Notes under the pieces: generated by a model
Database searches by the model: none
What the model was told of the DNA's origin: nothing
The model's input: only the letters and a program-made list of their open reading frames with translations
Assembly: GCA_012932295.1 (NCBI GenBank)
Contig: JAAONU010000010.1
Location: forward strand, 19,587,662-19,651,661
Length of the DNA: 64,000 nucleotides
Source: Cyclina sinensis
Taxonomy: Eukaryota; Mollusca; Bivalvia; Venerida; Veneridae
Reading direction: 5' to 3'
Part shown: piece after piece, positions 44,801 to 54,875 of the stretch
Position numbering within the stretch: the first letter of the stretch is position 1
Layout of the letters: each line of letters begins with the position of its first letter
Made by a program: the position numbers and the translations under genes

Positions 44801-47800
44801 AGTAATTTGAACGTGGTGATTTAAAAACAACAACATCCATAGTTCGATATTACTAGCGTTACTTATGTTAAATATCGTCGTCAGACCCGCGCGAAATCTG
44901 AACAGCCATAAAGTTCAGCCATGGTCTCGGAAAGACACCAACCCAGACACTGAAAATGATTGAATCGACCAATAGGGAATATTTAGTGAGCAGGTCACTT
45001 GTATTCAAACGGCACCATCGGTTTTCTGATGGCCAGGACAGCTTCGAAGAATTAGACGAACAAGAAAGTCGTGGAAGAAAGAAACAGTATCGCGAGATAA
45101 TAGTGACGTCAATTCGTGATGCGCTGGACTCTGACAGACGACTGACGATAAGAGCGGTTTTACGTGGGTTATGGCACCATACATAGGATACTGACAGTCT
45201 AAAATGTCAGAGGTAATTCCAATGTATCATATTTATGTGTTACCAATAATTATTGATAGCATATTTTTATTAAATAGAGTGAATCTATAAATATAGTTTA
45301 GTGTGTGTTGAACATTAATTTCTTATCGTTTTCATGCGTTTCTAAGTGATGTATTTTGAAACGCATTAAACAAATAGTTCCAAATTATCTTTATTATAAA
45401 ATTTATGTATACAATTTGTATAAATGATATTTTCTGTCTAGGTTCATGCAAGATGGGTACCAGAGCAGTTGAAGGACTGTGAAAAGGAGAGGAGAGTTCG
45501 AGATTCAAGGGCATTTGTGAGAAGGATAGTCGCACAGTATGACCAGCAATGGTCTGAAGACATTTTTGAACAATGGGTTCATCGCCACCGACAATGTATA
45601 GAGTGCGATGGACATTATTTTGACAAAAAGTGAAAAGATACTTGTCTACTGCACATGGTACTAATTCAGCAAACAACGTCACAACGTCAAAGACGTCACG
45701 AAATCAACATCGACGTGCGCCGGGTTAACCGTAATGGCCATTTTATTTTGTATGTAGTTTTTTTTAAGAATAATTATTTTTTCTCTTATAATTGTAAGAA
45801 CCTGCTGGACATATTCCCACTCATGTTGATGTTATAGTACAGGATACTTATATAACAGTTACAGCAAAAGTCTACATTATTTTAAATCATCCCTCGTACG
45901 TGTTCCTGAGCTTAGCTATTGCGAAAGAAACCCTAGGTTGAAAGTGAAATATACCTTTTGGAAGGTCTTCTACAAATAGGGGATGTGCATTCTGCCAGGG
46001 CTTTTTTGAAAAAAGTTTTTTTCTCATAGTTTTTGTTTTTGCAATTAGATTTCCAATCCCCGTATGCGCACTGTTTCAGTGCAAACTGACTCCAGTACTC
46101 TTCCTTTCTTTACAAAATTCGTCTCGATGCCTAGCCCCTTAGCTAATTAGAAATATTATTTTAGCCAAAGATAACCCATTAACTGAAATAGTTCTGACTG
46201 AAATGCTTCTTGAAATAAAAATGTGCTTGAGCTGTCTTAGTGATTTTCAATCGTAAAACTTCGGGTATTTCCGTATGGTTCGTATGGTCTCTTGCATAGC
46301 ATAAAGGCCGAGGTGATCAGATTGAGTGATTTGCTCATGAAATATATTAATCTGAATAAAGAACGTGTGAATAGCAGGAATCATATATTCGATCAAACAG
46401 AATTGACAGGCTAAAGTCAGTTTTAATAATTCTATTTACACGTACAACATACCTGTTTCAAAGGTGGTAGGTTACACTCAGCACAGTATACATTTTTGTA
46501 TGGAAACCATCTTGAATGGATTTCTGTCTCATGACATAGTTCCTCTAGATCTTCATTACGCTGATGCCATATTAAAGAATCATTTAACAAACAGTCTGCT
46601 GTGACGTTACTAGAACCAGTCTGAGGTAATTCTACGTCGGGATTACACATGAAACATGCAAAATTTTTATACACTTTGTCGTCTATTCGGTACTCAGGAA
46701 GAGATAATATGTTTTCGTCCGTACCTTTACAAACTTCATCGATAAGGCTTTCCTTGGTGGTCAGTTTTCCGGTCTGGTTACACAATGCATAGACGGACTT
46801 GACAGTTTTATCTCTGTAAAAATAATTGACAGTTACATGCTCTGTTGTTTTTGAGAAAGGACCTTTTTCCGTACGAATGTACTTTACGCCACCTATTTTC
46901 CCTGCTTCAAACGAATCATAGGCCATTTTGCATTTTCTACTTGACAGTGGGATGAAAAAGACCTTGAAGCAGAAGGTTTTGATTGCTTTGAGCAATTGAT
47001 GCATACTTAGAAACAAATCGTATTCAATATAAGTTTCACAGAGTATTTGAAAGCTAAAGAACACATCGGTGTTTTTTCTGTTACAAGCATAACAATAAAT
47101 ATTCTTATACGAATTACCCGAGTTCACAGTCACAGGTATTGAAGTCAAGACGTCAGAATAGTCCTTAACCACACCACACTTCCTTACTAATATATCATCT
47201 CCGTCCATAGCTAGACAGGTGTCTATAACTCTAAATCGTCCAATGGAACCTTCAAAAAGCAACCGTTGGTCGATTTTTAGAACATCATTTTTCCGCGCAA
47301 GAGTTGGTAAATCTTGTGGATCGATGCATGAATAAGGTGCTTTTCGAAAGAGTAATTCAGGACAACAGGTGTCGGCTTCTGCACATGAACTCTCACAACT
47401 GCATTGCCCACAGACTGGATTTTTGTACACTTTGAGAGTTTTGTTTCTCGTAGAACCACAATCATTCCCTGTGCCACATACAGACATATACATGTCTTCT
47501 ATATCTCTTAATGTCTTTATATCGCTAAAGAGCTCATTCTTTCTGTGAGAAGAGCGTGGATAGTTTACATATTGAAACGCCTCACTGAATTGGTCTTGCA
47601 CGATATTTTCTAAACTTGACGTCTTATTTTTACCCATAATGTCAACAGTAAACGATAATTGTGAGTTACGGTTTGAAATGTCACTCTTTTCAGTAATGTT
47701 TAAGAAAGAAAATTCATGATTGGTAAAATATAAATGTTCACGATTACAAGTATAGCAATAAATGTTTTTGAACGGGTGAAGCCGAGTCGTCAATGGAAAA

Positions 47801-49517
47801 GACTGACACGCCACCATAACAGCCTCAATTCTTGAGTCGACTTGCACTGATGAATTTTTGCATTCGTTAATTAATGCAACATTTTGAATACTGCCTATGC
47901 TTGGGTTGCATATATAACAAAACGCATTTTTAAAGTCTTTGTAAGGAAGAAATAATTTCTCACAAGCCCATTCTATATCAGCGTCATAGGTATGCCAAAG
48001 TCCTGTCACATTACATGTGTTTGTGTAAGATTTGTCACTCTTATAGTGCAGGTTGCAATCAGTGACTACACTATATACAGAATAAGGAGGTCGGAAGTAT
48101 ATTCTACAATTATACTTGTTGATGAAATCTTTGATTTCAGAAAGTGATCTGGAGCTCGCAGCAACGTTTCCTGTAATGGCATAGGTATCACACTCAACCT
48201 CAATCGTCCAAGAAATGCAATGTTCCTCTTTGTTACATATTCCACAATACTTATTTTTATATACAAGCCCGGATGTTGTCGATGTGCATGGTTGAATACC
48301 GGATAAACATTTTTCAACCAAGGTAGTATTACTGCGATATTCTTCCAGACATGAAGCCACCATGAATACAGACTTAGAGTCACGTGTTGTGTAGAGTGTT
48401 GTATTTATGCACTCGTACTCGACATAGCCATGATATGTACCTGGACAAAAGTACATGGTACTTCCGGAAAGGTAATACGGGGAACAGGCACACGCTGCAC
48501 ATTCTGAAACAGACATAAAACAACAATAACACACCTTCAGACAACACCGAGCCGATCATAATCTTTCTTTCTGAAAGTTGCCTATAAAGTTGCCTATAAA
48601 GTTATAAAGTTGCCTATAAAGTTGCCTAAAAAGCAGCACTGTAAATGATTGCTTATTCTTCACGGCATGTACTGGATACATTTTAATATTTTTGTTCCTT
48701 CTCGCCAACGAGATTACCCACGAGAAAAATGCTAAGATGGCTAAATTGTCATGATTTTCACAAAAGTCAATATTAAGCAAACACGTCCGGACGTTCTAGA
48801 ACCACAAAAAAATTCCGATAGGTCAAAGGAGAATCAGTCAGAATATGTTGTCTGAAATACCCGGTCACATGACAAAATGGCGTACATATAGAGTGATGCA
48901 AGCTCATTATTTAAATAAAAAGATTTTCTGTTCTGTTTATTTTATATATTTTACTAGAAAGAATATGACTGTAAGCGTTATAATAACGCTGCACAAAAAA
49001 TCAGATCAATCATTTATTTTTTTACACTAGAATGTAAGATCTTATCTTGTTATAAATTTTGAGAAAGTCAAATATAAACGTTTCCATAATGAATGTTAGA
49101 AAGGCTGCTGCAGAAAATATCTTTATAATTTTAAGAATGTTTGACCAAACTTTAAACTCCAACTTCTTTTAAATTATTACCTGGAAATATCGATTTGATC
49201 GATCTGTTGAGTAAAAACTTCTTGTCGATGTCAACACCACAGGAATCTTCAAGTGGACAAATTGTTGCAAATTCCATCATCAGTTTCTTCAAATTTACAT
49301 TTCTCCCAGCCCACTGAGCTAAGATCTTTTCAGTAAATGTCAGAACATCTGTTTCATCATCATCATTGTCTTCTTTCCATGATGAGAAAGATGTTTGCAC
49401 GTTGTCTTGTTGAGTTATGTCATTTTTCAAACCATCATTACTTTCAGTTCCGAAATAGTTCTGAAATAATAAAAACGCCATGAAAATTATTCGAAATAGT
49501 CCATTGAAATTTCCCAT
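40203..49517 (-). CDS. Methuselah/adhesion-like class B GPCR with Cys-rich repeat ectodomain
   Basis: Cell-surface receptor, three coding exons read on the minus strand: 49517-49181, 48503-46453, 41876-40203 (337+2051+1674 nt; 1353 residues plus stop). The junctions are phase 1 then phase 0 with CCAG|GTAATA, TTTCAG, CAG|GTATGT and TTTCAG, so the chain is consistent. Start chosen at MGNFNGLFRIIFMAFLL, a signal peptide; an upstream in-frame Met at 49559 is less likely. The ectodomain has seven Y/F-K-N-x-x-C-x-x-C motifs (about residues 194, 303, 357, 472, 578, 724, 771) and a somatomedin-B-like knot, CGQCSCESSCAEADTCCPE (476-494). Seven membrane spans lie at about 1059-1303, with the class B signature RTLPGQN after TM1. 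No GPS/GAIN autoproteolysis motif precedes TM1. The tail is about 50 residues. Ligand unknown; related receptors are numerous in molluscs. Confidence 0.88.
42013..42122 (-). mobile_element. diverged fragment of a MITE related to 42288
   Basis: Shares CTTAGCCTGCT, AATGGATTTGTCCA and CTTTCAATTTG with the CCCT..TTAA family's ends and interior, but the rest (GGGTGCTTATTGAAAATTAC, CGACTGAACGG) differs. It looks like a sister family; ends unclear. Confidence 0.5.
42288..42493 (-). mobile_element. piggyBac-type MITE, copy 3 (inverted)
   Basis: 206 bp with TTAA at 42284-42287 and 42494-42497. It is the reverse complement of the copies at 10807 and 12216, with few differences. It sits in an intron of the GPCR gene. 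Confidence 0.82.
42893..43110 (-). mobile_element. SINE family 2, copy (minus)
   Basis: Contains TGGGGGATAGTGCAAGATAC and AGAAAACACC, the complement of a segment at 51920-51945 in the forward copy. On the minus strand the far end reads as a tRNA-type head with a B-box (GGTCGTGAGTTTAAGC). Confidence 0.7.
43316..43830. mobile_element. dispersed repeat starting AACAAGAGGGCCATGATGG
   Basis: The start contains the palindromic GGGCCATGATGGGCCATGG and GATCGCTCACCTGAGT. The body has repeated modules of TGACCTTGACCCAGTGACCT, CTATAAACTAAATAT and GGCTCTATGA at about 190-bp spacing. This arrangement recurs in bivalve genomes as a non-autonomous element. Only one end is clear here. Confidence 0.6.
43830..44440. 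repeat. cluster of inverted and direct CCCCAAAGTGCGTT motifs
   Basis: ACACCAAAGTGCGTT (43832), the complement CGCACTTTGGGGTCA (43898), CCCAAAGTGTGTT (44341), the complement AACGCACTTTGGGGTTCA (44370), ACCCCAAAACGCGTT (about 44400) and GACCCCAAAGTGCGTT (44417). Pairs 1+2 and 3+4 each form stem-loops. They may be ends of small inverted-repeat elements, nested or tandem. Confidence 0.6.
44956..45632 (+). pseudogene. mariner-like transposase remnant lacking its catalytic core
   Basis: 44956-45186 reads with start MIESTNREY, then FKRHHRFSDGQDSFEE, VTSIRDALDSDRRLTIRAV. This is the helix-turn-helix DNA-binding part of Mos1-type transposases, shortened near its start. A +1 frame change after LRG continues as GYGTIHRILTV. 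After about 220 bp of unrelated sequence, 45442-45632 resumes in the open frame HARWVPEQLKDCEKERRV and jumps to the family's last residues (W..CIECDGHYF). The catalytic DDD region between them, about 200 residues, is absent. It could be an internally deleted transposon or a domesticated spliced fragment; broken is more likely. Confidence 0.7.
46453..48503 (-). CDS. GPCR exon 2 (Cys-rich repeat ectodomain)
   Basis: 2051 nt; the first two bases complete a Glu codon started in exon 1, and it ends in phase 0 at CAG|GTATGT. It opens ECAACACSPYYL and holds all seven KN-x-x-C-x-x-C repeats (for example FKNAFCYICNP, FKNIYCYTCNR, YKNFACFMCNP), the SMB-like knot and many Asn glycosylation sites. A single 2-kb exon without a break across repeats suggests the repeats expanded within one exon. 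Confidence 0.9.
48504..49180 (-). other. GPCR intron 1, 0.68 kb
   Basis: AT-rich. Contains a short tandem of AAAGTTGCCTAT units at 48577-48627. No exon recognised. Confidence 0.8.
49181..49517 (-). CDS. GPCR exon 1 (signal peptide and N-terminal linker)
   Basis: 112 codons plus one base. Starts MGNFNGLFRIIFMAFLLFQN, a hydrophobic signal sequence. An acidic low-complexity stretch (KEDNDDDET) and a short segment with two Cys (CPLEDSCGVD) follow. The donor CCAG|GTAATA gives a phase that matches exon 2 exactly, which supports the join. An untranslated upstream exon cannot be excluded. Confidence 0.8.
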
Positions 49518-49559
49518 TTCAAGTACCGGTTGAAAATTTGTTTCTAAAAATCCAGCCAC

Positions 49560-51730
49560 ACTTTTACAAATGTATGATACAAAATGAGCAACGTTTCATT
49601 GAGAAATATGAAATTCAATCTGGAAAGGCAATTTTTATGATTGCCAGATTGAGCAGAGAATGATATTTTTATCTAATAATAAATGGATATCCGCCTAATA
49701 AAACAAAATGTTCTAGTGAGACATTACTCATTTTGCAATTATCTAAAGGTCGGCCATTGTAAATTCATGATGACATTTGCTTTAGTTCCCCTATCTACAA
49801 AAAGGACTAATAATTTAAACAAAAACAACCATAGTGCAATTACTAGAAATATTACTGATAATCTCTAAAAAAAAATTACACGAATTGGATATAATTTATG
49901 TGTAAAGTACTATGTGATTGTTGTTTTGAAATGTTCAAAATCTAAAATTAACCGTCCTAAACTTTATGTTTACTAATAAATACGTGTTGTACTACAACAT
50001 GTAATATATAATCTACACAAGAAACTACAATGGGAGTAACACTGGGGTTATAAAACGTTATTCCTGTCAATACTACATCATACATGAGTCGCCGATGGAA
50101 TTAGGTAATAAATGACAAAAAATAGTTAAAATATGGTTTGACTTCAGAGATATTTTTTTCAGAGGTGACTAATATCAAGAAAATTTAATACGAAATGATG
50201 AACTCTGACTTAAATGCCACTCTGAACAAAAAGGCAATTTGCCATCAACGGTTAAACCAAATCTGTAGGCTCTCGTCAGAAACCCTTGACGCTCTTTTGA
50301 CGTAATCCATGGTGTATGAACTGGTTCAAAACAACTGTCATATGCGGCTTAGAAACCGCATGGTGCGGTTTATATACAACCACACGCATCTTGTGCTTTC
50401 AAAACCGCATCATGCGTGTTTAAGACCGATTAAACCATCTTTTAAACATTTAAACCGCCGAAACCGCATCATATGATGAAAACTATCAATTACAACTGCA
50501 TACTACAATGATATAGTTTATGAGAGTCAGAATTATAGATTCATTTATGGGATAACCAATGCCATTTGCAAACTGGCATTGCATGGCTGAGAAAATGATG
50601 ATGATTTTTGCAGTTGCAAACGCATTGTAGAATTGTAAGCCCTGACAAGGAATCTGAATAGAATTACTTTTTTTATCTTTTGTTGTTGTATTGTGTTAAT
50701 TGCAAAGCTATTACAAGCAATGGGCATCATACAAGGTTTGTTTTCTTCGAGTTTGATAATGTGTGTTAGATGTCATAGTCCTTCAGTATACACCTCAAAC
50801 ATAATAAAAGCATTCTCCATCCTATCCAAGACTAAAGTTAATACAAAAATTACATCTTTGTAACAAAGGTATTGAATCAACTGAGACAAAACGTAGTCTT
50901 GCATCACATAATCAGAAGATCTTTTTAAGCTTATTTTTTTTGTATCCGTATTTGATAGACCAACTGATTGTTCAGCTTCATTTGTTCAAAATTATCTCAT
51001 AAACTTTATAATGGACTAACGAAGAAAAGAAATCACCTTTCAAACATGTAAATATCGTGTCAAAATTGTCATAAGTATATATTAATGTCTCATTCAACAC
51101 TAGTCGGGAAATGAATGTGTACTCACAACCTTTGCAAACTCAATACATTGCATTGCATTATTTACCCGGAAATGTCAGTGGGTACGAATTTTCTAATACG
51201 AATTTCTGATTCATAACAGACTACAATATTGTACATTGAAATGCTTCAAATACATCTAGACAATCACACCCTTTGTTACATGATCTTATGATATATGAAA
51301 TAGTGGGCTTATTTTGAAAACATCGAGAATGGAAACTTGGAAAGAAATAACATATTTAACACCTTTTCAAATGCAAAGTCGAAATAAAGTGTGTATCACT
51401 TATATTGCTGCAAAGGCAGCAGAGACTATTTTGTATGACCACAAATATGGCAAACATATTTTTTTCAAGACAGTACTACGTACTACGATGAGGTCATTAC
51501 CTGCTTGAGCATCTTAGACCATTTACAGTAGGAATGCATACAAACTGAAAAAGGGAACTGACTTTTTTTTTTTACAGATTTTGAATCAGATTTAAGTTTG
51601 TAGTGCTAATTAAGTGTCATCTCTGCTTCAAATTCTTTTGATTTAAGACTAATATCCAATAGAATCCACAAGCAATAGATAAGTTGCATTAATCCCTGTC
51701 CTAAAAGGCACAATAGGGTGTACATTAAAG
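49560..51730. other. region upstream of the GPCR gene
   Basis: Presumed promoter side of the receptor; no core promoter element could be assigned with confidence. It contains a short AAACCGCAT inverted-repeat cluster (50353-50470). ORFs are short and unsupported. Confidence 0.5.
50353..50470. repeat. AAACCGCAT direct and inverted repeats
   Basis: AAACCGCA/TGCGGTTT form an 8-bp stem with a 3-nt loop at 50353-50371. Further direct copies lie at 50402 and 50461, with ACCGCC and ACGCAT variants between. It lies about 0.9 kb upstream of the GPCR start codon. Confidence 0.65.
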
Positions 51731-52027
51731 GGAGGAGTGGATGTGGTCCAGTGATAACGCGCTGGACTGGTATACCAGGGGTCCCGAGTTCGATCCCCCG
51801 CTCCTCCACTAACATTACTAATAGTCTTTCGGATGAGACTTTAAACCGAGGTCCCATGTATCAGTGCTATACACTGAGCATGTAAAAGAACCAGTGGTGT
51901 CTCTGGAATGAGATGCTTTCTGTATCTTGCACTACCCCCATAACATAAAATATCTAATCTCTTGAGGGGGCGTCGGTCATATGGGCAACCGGTACCGACG
52001 GTAAATAAGCTCAAATAGATAGATAGA
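51731..52027 (+). mobile_element. tRNA-derived SINE, family 2, full-length forward copy
   Basis: The tRNA-like head has a 7-bp acceptor stem, GGAGGAG (51731-51737) with CTCCTCC (51801-51807), A-box-like TGGTCCAGTGATAACG and B-box GAGTTCGATCC. The body contains GGATGAGACTTTAAACCGAG, GGTCCC and a second block GCTTTCTGTATCTTGCACTA. The tail is a short (ATAG)n run. The well-paired stem shows this copy is young. Inverted relatives lie at 42893 and 34795. Confidence 0.8.
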
Positions 52028-53319
52028 CATTAAAGGGGTCAGGGTGCTGAGGCATTAGATCACGTGTGATATTCATTTGAACTAATAATATATCAAGTTC
52101 AATGACACACTAACCAGCAATTGTTTTATTATAAATTTGAGGTGAATGAATATTTTTTTTATTATACATTGTGTCTAATGTATAATAGAAAATTCAGAAT
52201 GATTGAATTTCGAAATATTATCGAAACTGGGATTTATTTACTTTAATTAGCTTTTGTGATATAGTTTTGGTTATATTACAAACTGAAACAATTTCTACAT
52301 ATCCACAGGAAAATTACGACAGATCTAAAGTGTATAATGAAGAAGCTAAGAGACACGTTGTTGCCAAGGAGCAACTTAAACTGCAGTTTCTGATGATTTT
52401 TTTTACGAACAAAAAATAACAGACATTTTACATATTTTTATGTCAAGTGTGAAGCGAAGGCTTGGGTAGGTATTTCTTTCACATCATTTACAAGGATTTT
52501 TTATGTTGGACCTAACTATTTTACACTGATTTTTCATTTGAGAACAAACTGAACTTCTTTAGAAATGAAATTTTCATTATTCGAATAAGGTTGCATTTCT
52601 GAAACATGTTAGCATTAACATTGATGAGACTCAATGTTTCAACAGCAGCCGTCTTGAATTTCCTTACATTTTTTTTAATGAGCTACAATTTAGTATATGA
52701 TTATTTTACTTTAATCAATATTTGTCATTTTAGCCCATGCAAGTAAGTTAATGCTCACATTTCACGGAACAAGGCTTTAACAGACAAGACTATGTGTATT
52801 CTCTAATTCATGACAAAACATTATCTTTAAACAATTAAAAGAATTAGTTGTTTCCAATGTAGCTTTACACATTTTTGTTTGCACCACAACACTGTAAAGG
52901 GACACAGCACTACATGCCAATACCCTTCTTAATGTTGATTAGCTCATTTTTTACCTCAGACTGGTCCTTTTCTTTCTTATGTACTTATAAAAAGTAATAG
53001 TCAAGCATCTGTTTTACACTACATGTTTTAGGATCAGGGCTTGGGCAGTTTAATTCTTTCATGTACCGGACCAAGGAATATATCCGCATTCTTCAGATAG
53101 ATTTAACGGGGAATTCAATGTAATTGAAGTCTAATTATACAATGACTAAGTCAGAGATGCAATTAATAGCTAATGAAATATCAAGGTTGTTCGAAAATGT
53201 GTGTTATTATTAGAGTTATGAAAATTATCTTATGATGTCTGTTGATTTTTTTTCTGTTGTACGAATGAAAATTATGGCTACAGAAGTTTCTTGCTAGCAC
53301 CAATTTACATACACCATTG
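52028..53319. other. intergenic AT-rich DNA
   Basis: No gene, RNA or repeat recognised; ORFs are all short. Confidence 0.6.
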
Positions 53320-53329
53320 CAAAGATACT

Positions 53330-54176
53330 GAATACCGTTAGGGCAATCGTGGTTAGACGTTTTAATCCAGACGGCGACAATGCGATAGTGCGATAATGCG
53401 ATGGCGACAGTGCGATAATGCGATGGCGATAATGCGATAGCGACAGTGCGATAATGCGATGGCGACAGTGCGATAACGCGATAATGCGATTATGCGATAA
53501 CGATTATGCGATAGTGCGATGGCGACAATGCGATAGTCATATCGTACTGTCGCCATCGCATCATCGCGTTGTCGCAATCGCATTATCGCGTTTTCGCATT
53601 ATCGTACTGTCGTCATCGCATTATCGCACTGTCGCCATCGCACTATTGCATTGTTGCCATCGCATTATCGCACTGTCGCCATCGCACTATCGTATTGTCG
53701 TGTTATTGCATAATTGTACTGTCGCAATCGCACTATCGCATTGTCGACTATCGCCTTCCGGTACACATGCGCACATCGTTTTTTTGTATGTACACAAGCG
53801 ATTTTTACGAAACGAAAACAATTCCAGAAACATAAAATTACGGAATACTACGGAATACCGTTAGAGCCATCGTGGTAAGACGTTATAATCCAGAGGGCGA
53901 CAATGCGATAAAGCGATGATGCGATGGTGACAGTGCGATAATGCGATGGCGATTGTGCGATAACGCGATAGTGCGATGGCGACAATGCGATTGTCATATC
54001 GTACTGTCGCCATCGGATCATCGCATTGTCGCCATCGCACTATCGCATTGTCGCCATCGCACTATCGCGTTATCGCACTATCGCCATCGCATTATCGCAC
54101 TGTCGCCATCGCATTATCGCATTGTCGCCCAGTGGATTATAACGTCTTACCACGATGGCCCTAACGGTATTCCGTA
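53330..54176. mobile_element. composite foldback element made of GCGAT/ATCGC words, with 10-bp TSD
   Basis: CAAAGATACT occurs at 53320-53329 and again at 54177-54186, immediately outside the element: a 10-bp target-site duplication. Left end GAATACCGTTAGGGC, right end GCCCTAACGGTATTC. Inside are two foldbacks. In 53330-53755 a left arm of GCGATAATGCGATGGCGACA-type words is followed by a right arm of complementary TGTCGCCATCGCATTATCGC words; 53851-54174 is the same and has a near-perfect terminal pair of about 42 bp. The insert is far richer in GC than its surroundings. ORFs of up to 136 codons here are repeat artefacts. The structure resembles foldback or Mutator-type elements. Confidence 0.8.
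53851..54174. repeat. 324-bp near-perfect inverted repeat (second foldback unit)
   Basis: The first 42 bases, CGGAATACCGTTAGAGCCAT onward, match the complement of the last 42 with about one mismatch. Arms of GCGATAATGCGAT/ATCGCATTATCGC continue the stem towards the middle, so nearly the whole unit can form one hairpin. TCATATCGTACTGTCGCC marks the centre. Confidence 0.85.
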
Positions 54177-54516
54177 CAAAGATACTTCGTGACATTGACT
54201 GTCACTAGAAAATGCATATGCTTTATCAGGAAATCTGCTGTCATATTAATCTAACAATAGCTAACCTTTTGAATTTCAAATCAGTTACTTTGAAAAAAGA
54301 AAAGTTCACCAAGTTAAACAATTTATAATTTCAATTCTACTTTGAACAATGTACTCAATAAATTTAATGGAACTAAATCTATGTTACTGCTTTCATTGGA
54401 ATGCTGACGCAACAAGTAATCATATCAATCTGACTAAAGTACACAATCTAACTACAGTTAGATCTGAAGGTGACCCATTCAATTCTATCTTCTTGATAAT
54501 CTGGAGTTCCAGTATA

Positions 54517-54735
54517 GTTTAGTTTATACCAAATTTATTTTAAGTTCGATTGTGTAGGAAGCTTTTATCTTATAGACACACTCTCGGATCCGTTCCTGGA
54601 ACTAACCAGTACTAAGCAATGAGTGTAAAGTTTCTTGCTCAAGGAAACAACGGCTTGACCCTGACTGGGTTTGAACCCGTGCGGCTAGCAATCCTTTGAC
54701 TGCTAGTCCGACGCGTTAACCACTCGGCCTGCGCT
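54517..54735 (-). mobile_element. tRNA-derived SINE, family 1, copy 2 (minus)
   Basis: Reverse complement of the element at 26875. It contains GGGTTTGAACCCGTGCGGC (B-box complement), GCAATGAGTGTAAAGTTTCT and, at its far end, TTAGTTTATACC. Confidence 0.82.
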
Positions 54736-54875
54736 GGATTTCCAGTATTGTTAGTTATATCCCAGCCAAATGAGACTCCTTTGACTACTAGACCGACGTG
54801 TTAACCACTCGGCCACGCGCTGGATTTCCAGTATTGTTAGTTTTATCTCAGCCAAATGAGACTGCATCTTATGAC
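54731..54875 (-). repeat. 86-bp tandem duplication of the SINE head and flank
   Basis: GCGCTGGATTTCCAGTATTG recurs at 54731 and 54817. Between them lies a second, slightly diverged copy of the tRNA-like head (TTAACCACTCGGCCACGCG). This duplicates the head plus its insertion flank. Confidence 0.75.

Larger units (their letters stand above)
41877..46452 (-). other. GPCR intron 2, 4.6 kb, transposon-filled
   Basis: Contains a diverged MITE fragment, a piggyBac-type MITE, a SINE, a GAGGGCCATGATGG-type repeat, a cluster of CCCCAAAGTGCGTT motifs and a mariner transposase remnant on the opposite strand. The part 45640-46452 is otherwise plain AT-rich sequence. Confidence 0.8.

Noticed and set aside
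46432..46452. GPCR ectodomain ending at the stop after CCTCK
   Set aside because: CAG|GTATGT is a strong donor just before it, and the phase 0 join to 41876 continues the Cys motif and reaches a 7TM domain.
49518..49559. GPCR start at the upstream in-frame Met (49559)
   Set aside because: It would place 14 polar residues before the hydrophobic signal core; the Met at 49517 gives a normal signal peptide. Kept only as an alternative.
51731..51808. Functional tRNA gene
   Set aside because: The acceptor stem pairs well, but the T and anticodon arms are poor and a SINE body with a tandem tail follows at once.
53330..54176. CRISPR-like array
   Set aside because: The genome is eukaryotic, repeats have no constant spacer length, and the two arms are reverse complements of each other.
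53362..54192. ORFs of up to 136 codons rich in HRIIALSPSHYR
   Set aside because: They are translations of the GCGAT/ATCGC foldback words and occur in several frames and both strands.
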